A DNA stretch of 64,000 nucleotides from Anarhynchus alexandrinus (taxonomy: Eukaryota > Chordata > Aves > Charadriiformes > Charadriidae). Positions 59,341 through 64,000 of this stretch are shown here, piece by piece (the first letter of the stretch is position 1; the number at the start of each line of letters is the position of its first letter). The notes beneath the pieces are model-generated. The model searched no databases. It saw only the letters and a list, made by a program, of their open reading frames with translations, and was not told the DNA's origin. Position numbers and translations under genes: made by a program. The stretch lies in contig VUYV01000047.1 of the NCBI GenBank assembly GCA_008711295.1, forward strand, positions 1,903,131 to 1,967,130. The letters run 5' to 3'.

Positions 59341-62300
59341 CAACATAAAAGCTATTCATACACGGGAGACTGTTGCTTCCTCATAATCAGTGTATTGCAC
59401 CCAAAAGCCAGCCGTGTTATTCCAGGCTTGTTTCTCAGGAATGCGAGCATATCTTGGAGACTGATTCATAAAAGGAAGAGAGCGGCCCACTTCTGGGCCA
59501 GGCTCACATGCTTTATTCAGAAGTGAAATTTCCGAATTTTGTTTGGATTCAGCCAACCTCTTAACCCTGCTAGAGCCAGGCGAGCGACTCGCAACCCACA
59601 GCTCGGTCGCTAAATGAACTCTTTTCTTCTCCTTCTCCTTCTTCTGAAATTGCCTGAAAATAGCGGGGTGTACCCATTTTTTTTCTTTGCAAAGGTTGCA
59701 TGCACATCCCAGCCAGGGGACCGCTGTTCACTGGCAGCCAGCATTCATCGCAAGATTTGCGATTTAACCAATGTAATTTGTCACCTAAGTCATCTGCCCT
59801 TTTTTTTATTTTTTTCCCTTTCTTGTCCTCTACTGGAGGATTCAACATACCCCAATGATACCCTCATGAAAACACTATTCACGGCCCCACTCTGTATCCA
59901 CACGCTTTCAAAGATATTTTCCCCACATCTGCTGCCCTGGCGTGTCCGCGGCTGCTCCTTGGTGCCGGGTGGGAGCATCCTCTGGCCGGTCCCATGTGGG
60001 ATCCTGCGATCTGATTTCAGGGCTGATGCCAGGGGGGGCTGAGGCAGGGTGGGAGGCACAGCCCACGGAGGAAGGAAAGCAGCTGGCTTTTGGCAGGGTT
60101 CATTTTCGTGGCAGACTGGAATGGCACGGATGGATACGGAGTTTGGAAGAGGCGGAGAATGGCTTTCTTTTTTGAGTGTCACAAATTCCCAGGCTGAATG
60201 CAAAAGGGTCACTCGCACCGAGCAGAGCTTTTCAGTCTGTGCCTCTGCTTCATTTTTTCTGGGTAGCCTGAGGAGTCACTGCCAAAAGGTACTGAGGTGA
60301 TACCCCCTTCAGCCCCAGACCCTGCAGGAGAGTTTTGCATCACGAGATGTGTAAATCACCAATTGCTCAGAGAAGAAACTCTCATTTGAGCTGCCCCCGT
60401 GCAGGAGGCAAGCCCTGGCTCTTCCCTCCCGGGAGAGCTCTCGGGGGGGAGAAGTCCGGGGGAAGGTCTCCATCCTGCTACGAAGGCAGAAGTCCCAGCC
60501 GGACCGTGGGATGGGGAGCGCTTGGATCACACACCAAACCCTTCCAAAGCCAAGACGTCCCACTTCAAACCCTGTCAAAACACAGACGGTGCGAACGCAT
60601 CCAGTTTATTCTCAATAGGTTTTGCAGACTTTCATTTTGCTGTGCTGCTTTCCTGGAATCAAAGGCAGAAGTCTCTAAGCTGCCAGATCACCGAAACCTC
60701 TGATAAAGATTTGATTCTAAATGCAGGCTGTGATTATTTTTTTAATATTTTTTTTTTTTGCTTATCGTCAGCTGATGTCTTCACCTGTGTCATCCGCCCT
60801 CAGCCAGGCAGCCCGTTGCTGCGAACAGGAAAGATCACCGCGAACAAAACCTTTTACAAGGGATTAAATTTCATCTAAAAGCATGTAATTCTACATAGCC
60901 AGGAGCAGTTGCTAATCTTCATATATAGGAACTTACAAGGCAAGGAATTCAAAGCCACCGGATTAAATGAAAAATGTGAATGAAAAGCTACATGCTGATA
61001 CTCAGCTGACCTACGCGAGTTACTGTACATTTTTCAAAGTTTTAAATTACCACTAATGGAAAACGTGGGGAGTAAGGCTGAAGTGTCTCGCTACATCATT
61101 GCTTTAAAAAAAAGAAGTCCGAAACAATGAATGAATATTTGCAGAGAAGCCCCCGATGCTTTCCAACACGGTTGGCCTCACTTTGCTCTTACTGTATAGA
61201 TCAGCAGGTATCATCGGATCAGATTAAGAACAGCTGTTCCTTTCTAGTAAAGGAATTTCCCAAAAAGGTAAAATATAATTCAAGCTTAGCAACCTAGATA
61301 CTTTGGAAGAATAAAACCTCTGCTCCTGACTGTAAAAAGCAGAGAAAAAGACATTATAAAGCATTTAAGAGCTTTGGTTTCAATTATTTTATATTAAAGG
61401 ATAGGTAAGCTTAAATTGCTCAGACTCTTTAAAAAAATAAAAGGGATTGTAAATAAAATTGGAAACAGATATACAACAACCCCGTTCCCACAGGTGCATT
61501 TCCTTACGGTGGAAATACCCGTGTGAATTTCCAGTTTCCCATCATGTAAGGGGAGACAATAAATTCTGAAGTTACCCCGTTTGCCTTCGGACTTCGCCAC
61601 AGAAGAAGTAACCTCTTGTCTGTTTAGACTGTCTGAGTATCCCAATGTCCCTCTGTGTGTCTCGCACCAAAGCAAAGGCTTGTGCTGCCCGCCGGGGCTC
61701 ACCGCGAGATCAAAGCTTTGGGCCACTCACAATAAAACAAGAGGGTAAAGCCCAAAGAATCAAAGAAACAAAGGAAAGGTTTAAGAGATAAGGATCAGCC
61801 TCAGATATGATATTTCATCCAGATCAGATCCGGTGCAGAAGTTCAATTCAAAGTTCATAAGACAAAAATACAAAGAGATCAGCTTTAAGGTTTTGTTGCT
61901 CTATATCTCTCCATGTTCTCAGCGATATTCCCATCTTCCATGCGACACAGATTCCACCTGTATTATGCAAAACCATATAACTTATCTCATCCTCTCCTCC
62001 AGGCTATGCATCCACTCAAATATGTATTTCAAGCGCTTCTAACATCTTCACCCAGCCCTAAACCAAATGCCTCCAGACGCATCTCGCAAACAAGGTGTGA
62101 AGCCGTGGGGCAACCAGCAAAACCAGAAACCCGCTCCCTTCCTTGGAGAAAGGCACTTCTCCGCTTGCTGAGGCTCATTATGAACACAGAGCAAAGACAA
62201 AATCTAAGCCAATGGGCTGAAAAGTCTGTAGTTAAATCATTTAAAGACCAGGGGAAAAGAAAAAAAAAAGGAGGAAAAATCTTGCACCCCCAGATTTCTC

Positions 62301-62752
62301 AGAGGTGCCAAACTCAGCACATCCAATGTTAGTATTTACGGATATAATTGGCTTGGCTTACAGGGGAGTACTTGGGAATTACTTGGTTGAAAGAGTCTGT
62401 TCATCAGGAATTTGGGAATGAGAGGGGGATGGTTGGGGAGGTCTGCGGGTGTTTGGAGGTAGAGAAGGCAACTGGGAACTGACATGTCATTGCCCCCTGG
62501 CAAGGTGCACACTTGGCACCGCCCGCCCTGGGAACAGCTCATCTAAATTATGTGAAAATATTATTGCTGATTCTCAGTCAGCTGCAAGCAAGATTACAGA
62601 GACTGCAAAGTGCTGTGCTTCAAAAAATCCTATAGCCTTTTTCCATATTTATAAAAATACATCAAACACAGCATATTCCTCACAGTATTACAGACATTTA
62701 TCTTTTTTCAGTTTTGCTTTTGCTTCATCCAGGTCCTCATTACATGCAATAT
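59341..62752. other. Non-genic or weakly supported DNA
   Basis: The left part holds a 123-codon minus-strand open frame without a good start (59,356-59,727), described under findings. A pyrimidine tract lies at 59,619-59,645. The middle part is unique. At 61,708-61,720 'GATCAAAGCTTTG' contains a TCF/LEF-type GATCAAAG and a 10-base palindrome. A purine tract is at 62,251-62,279. No gene is firmly supported. Confidence 0.45.
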
Positions 62753-63382
62753 GCACTGGCAGCCCAGAAAGCCATCCGCATCCCGGGCTGCACCCCCAGC
62801 AGTGTGGCCAGCAGGTCAGGGAGGGGATTCTGCCCCCCCCTGCTCCACTCTGGGGAGACCCCCCTGCAGTGCTGCCTCCAGCTCGGGGGGTCCCAACATA
62901 AGGAGGACATGGACCTGTTGGAGTGGGGCCAGAGGAGGCCATGAAGATGATCCAAGGGCTGGAGTGGCTCTGCTGTGAGGACAGGCTGAGAGAGTTGGGG
63001 GTGTTCAGCCTGGAGAAGAGAAGGCTCTGGGGAGACCTTAGAGCACCTTCACACTCCCTAAAGGGGCTCCAGGAGAGCTGGGGAGGGACTCTTCATCAGG
63101 GATTGGAGCCATAGAATGAGGGGGAACAGTTTTACACTGAAAGAGGGGAGATTTAGATGAGATATGAGGGAGAAATTCTTTCCTGTGAGGGTGGTGAAAC
63201 CCTGTCCCAGGTTGCCCAGAGAAGCTGTGGCTGCCCCATCCCTGGAGGTGTTCAAGGCCAGGTTGGACAGAGCTTGGAGCAACCTGGTCTGGTGGGAGGT
63301 GTCCCTGCCCATGGCAGGGGGGTTGGAACTAGGTGATCTTTAAGGTGCCTTCCAACTCTAACCATTCCATGATTCTATGATT
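62753..63382 (+). mobile_element. CR1 LINE copy 7
   Basis: The plus-strand copy starts at about 62,753 with 'TGGCAGCCCAGAAAGCCATC', a typical CR1 ORF2 sequence. It passes through the region for [20 protein letters not shown] and the 'TTTCCTGTGAGGGTGGTGAA' block, and ends at 63,382 with one to two ATTCTATG-type units. Frameshifts and an altered poly-C stretch near 62,833-62,843 show it is inactive. It is the second-longest CR1 here and matches copies 1 and 6 in subfamily block. Confidence 0.97.
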
Positions 63383-64000
63383 ACAGTGGCAGATTCACCA
63401 AACCACAGCCAGAACCACCCTATGTCCCTTGGATGGATGGACACTTCAAGGATGCAGCTCCCACCAGCAGGTCCCCAGGGCAGACCTGGCTACTGCCAGA
63501 CCAACACAAACCTGTGTCACCCTTTGTGGGGAGCAGGTCACAACGCACCTGACAAAGGCTGGGCAATGGTCATCCACAACCACGCAGAACGGCAATGAAC
63601 GATGGAGGGATGCCTCATGCCTGCAAACAGAGGTGTCTCAGAGACGTAAAGCCTTTGGAAAGGGTTCAGCATGAGTATTTACCACGGGTTTTTGAAACAG
63701 CTATTGCCTAAACACGTATGTGAACATATAACTTGCCAGTCTCATGCAATGGTCTCCAGACACGCAGGTTGTTTGAGGCATGGGTGAGAAGAGCTCTGAG
63801 CTGCCTTGCAGGAGGTGAGGTTCCCACCTGAAAAAAAAAAAAAATCAAAGCCAGCAGTCGGATGCAGTAGAAGATGACACAGAAGAATCAAGGAAAGATT
63901 TGTAAGGAGCGATGAGTCCTCCTCTCTGGGCACAGCCTGGAGCAGAAGTCTTTGCCTCTGCTGGCTTATAGATAGAGCTGCACAAAGCTGTGGGGAAGAA
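63383..64000. other. Non-genic unique DNA to window end
   Basis: No gene or repeat family recognised. An A-run is at 63,831-63,843. Confidence 0.55.

Noticed and set aside
61394..61726. 110-codon minus-strand frame with donor-like GTAAGG inside
   Set aside because: Starts at GTG, ends in a hydrophobic run created by an A/T-rich tract, and no acceptor or domain supports an exon.
1..64000. Bacterial-type operons, CRISPR arrays, phage or toxin systems
   Set aside because: Avian CR1 elements and lack of dense coding show vertebrate nuclear DNA; no such structures are present.

Overview
The window looks like a gene-poor stretch of a bird nuclear genome in a draft-quality assembly. The best evidence is seven 5'-truncated CR1 LINE copies with the avian-type 3' end (an internal 'GGTTGGAAGGGACC'-like block and a terminal run of 'ATTCTATG' units). 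Together they cover about 2.4 kb, under 4% of the window. Low repeat density, an (AGAAT)n pentanucleotide array, a 53-base N gap and a single stray N fit the same picture. The species cannot be named from this sequence.

No protein-coding gene could be supported. The long open frames (up to 234 codons) lack convincing ATG starts, exon structure, recognisable domains or codon character. The only recognisable protein-coding homology is the decayed C-terminal end of CR1 ORF2. No tRNA, rRNA or known microRNA was found, and no CRISPR array, which is expected for vertebrate DNA.

Layout. 1-8.8 kb: unique non-coding DNA with homopolymer runs and a possible very old SINE tail. 8.8-9.5 kb: CR1 copy 1, interrupted by the gap. 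9.5-20.5 kb: unique DNA with CR1 copy 2, a CpG-undepleted block at 15.3-15.8 kb and a conserved-looking block at 18.2-19.3 kb. 20.5-22.15 kb: a probable cluster of ancient amniote repeats. 22-39 kb: mostly unique, with CR1 copy 3, the pentanucleotide array and a candidate developmental enhancer at 26.3-26.95 kb. 39.2-49.5 kb: CR1 copy 4, AT-rich unique DNA, then CR1 copy 5 inside an AT palindrome and microsatellite. 50-60 kb: the most CpG-rich part, with three island-like clusters (50.05-50.4, 53.93-54.2, 56.0-56.3 kb), CR1 copy 6, a near-perfect hairpin at 57.77 kb and an AT-rich block with CpG clusters at 58.0-59.3 kb. 59.4-64 kb: a protein-like open frame of uncertain meaning, unique DNA and CR1 copy 7.

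The working interpretation is an intergenic or intronic regulatory landscape with several candidate cis-regulatory elements, not a gene cluster. No new biological system is evident. The items most worth checking are the 16-bp palindrome that forms two overlapping TCF/LEF sites inside a small CpG island (54,058-54,073), the CpG-undepleted block at 15.3-15.8 kb, and the FOX/MEIS/RBPJ-like motif cluster at 26.64-26.68 kb. All calls come from reading the sequence; conservation and repeat-library searches were not available.
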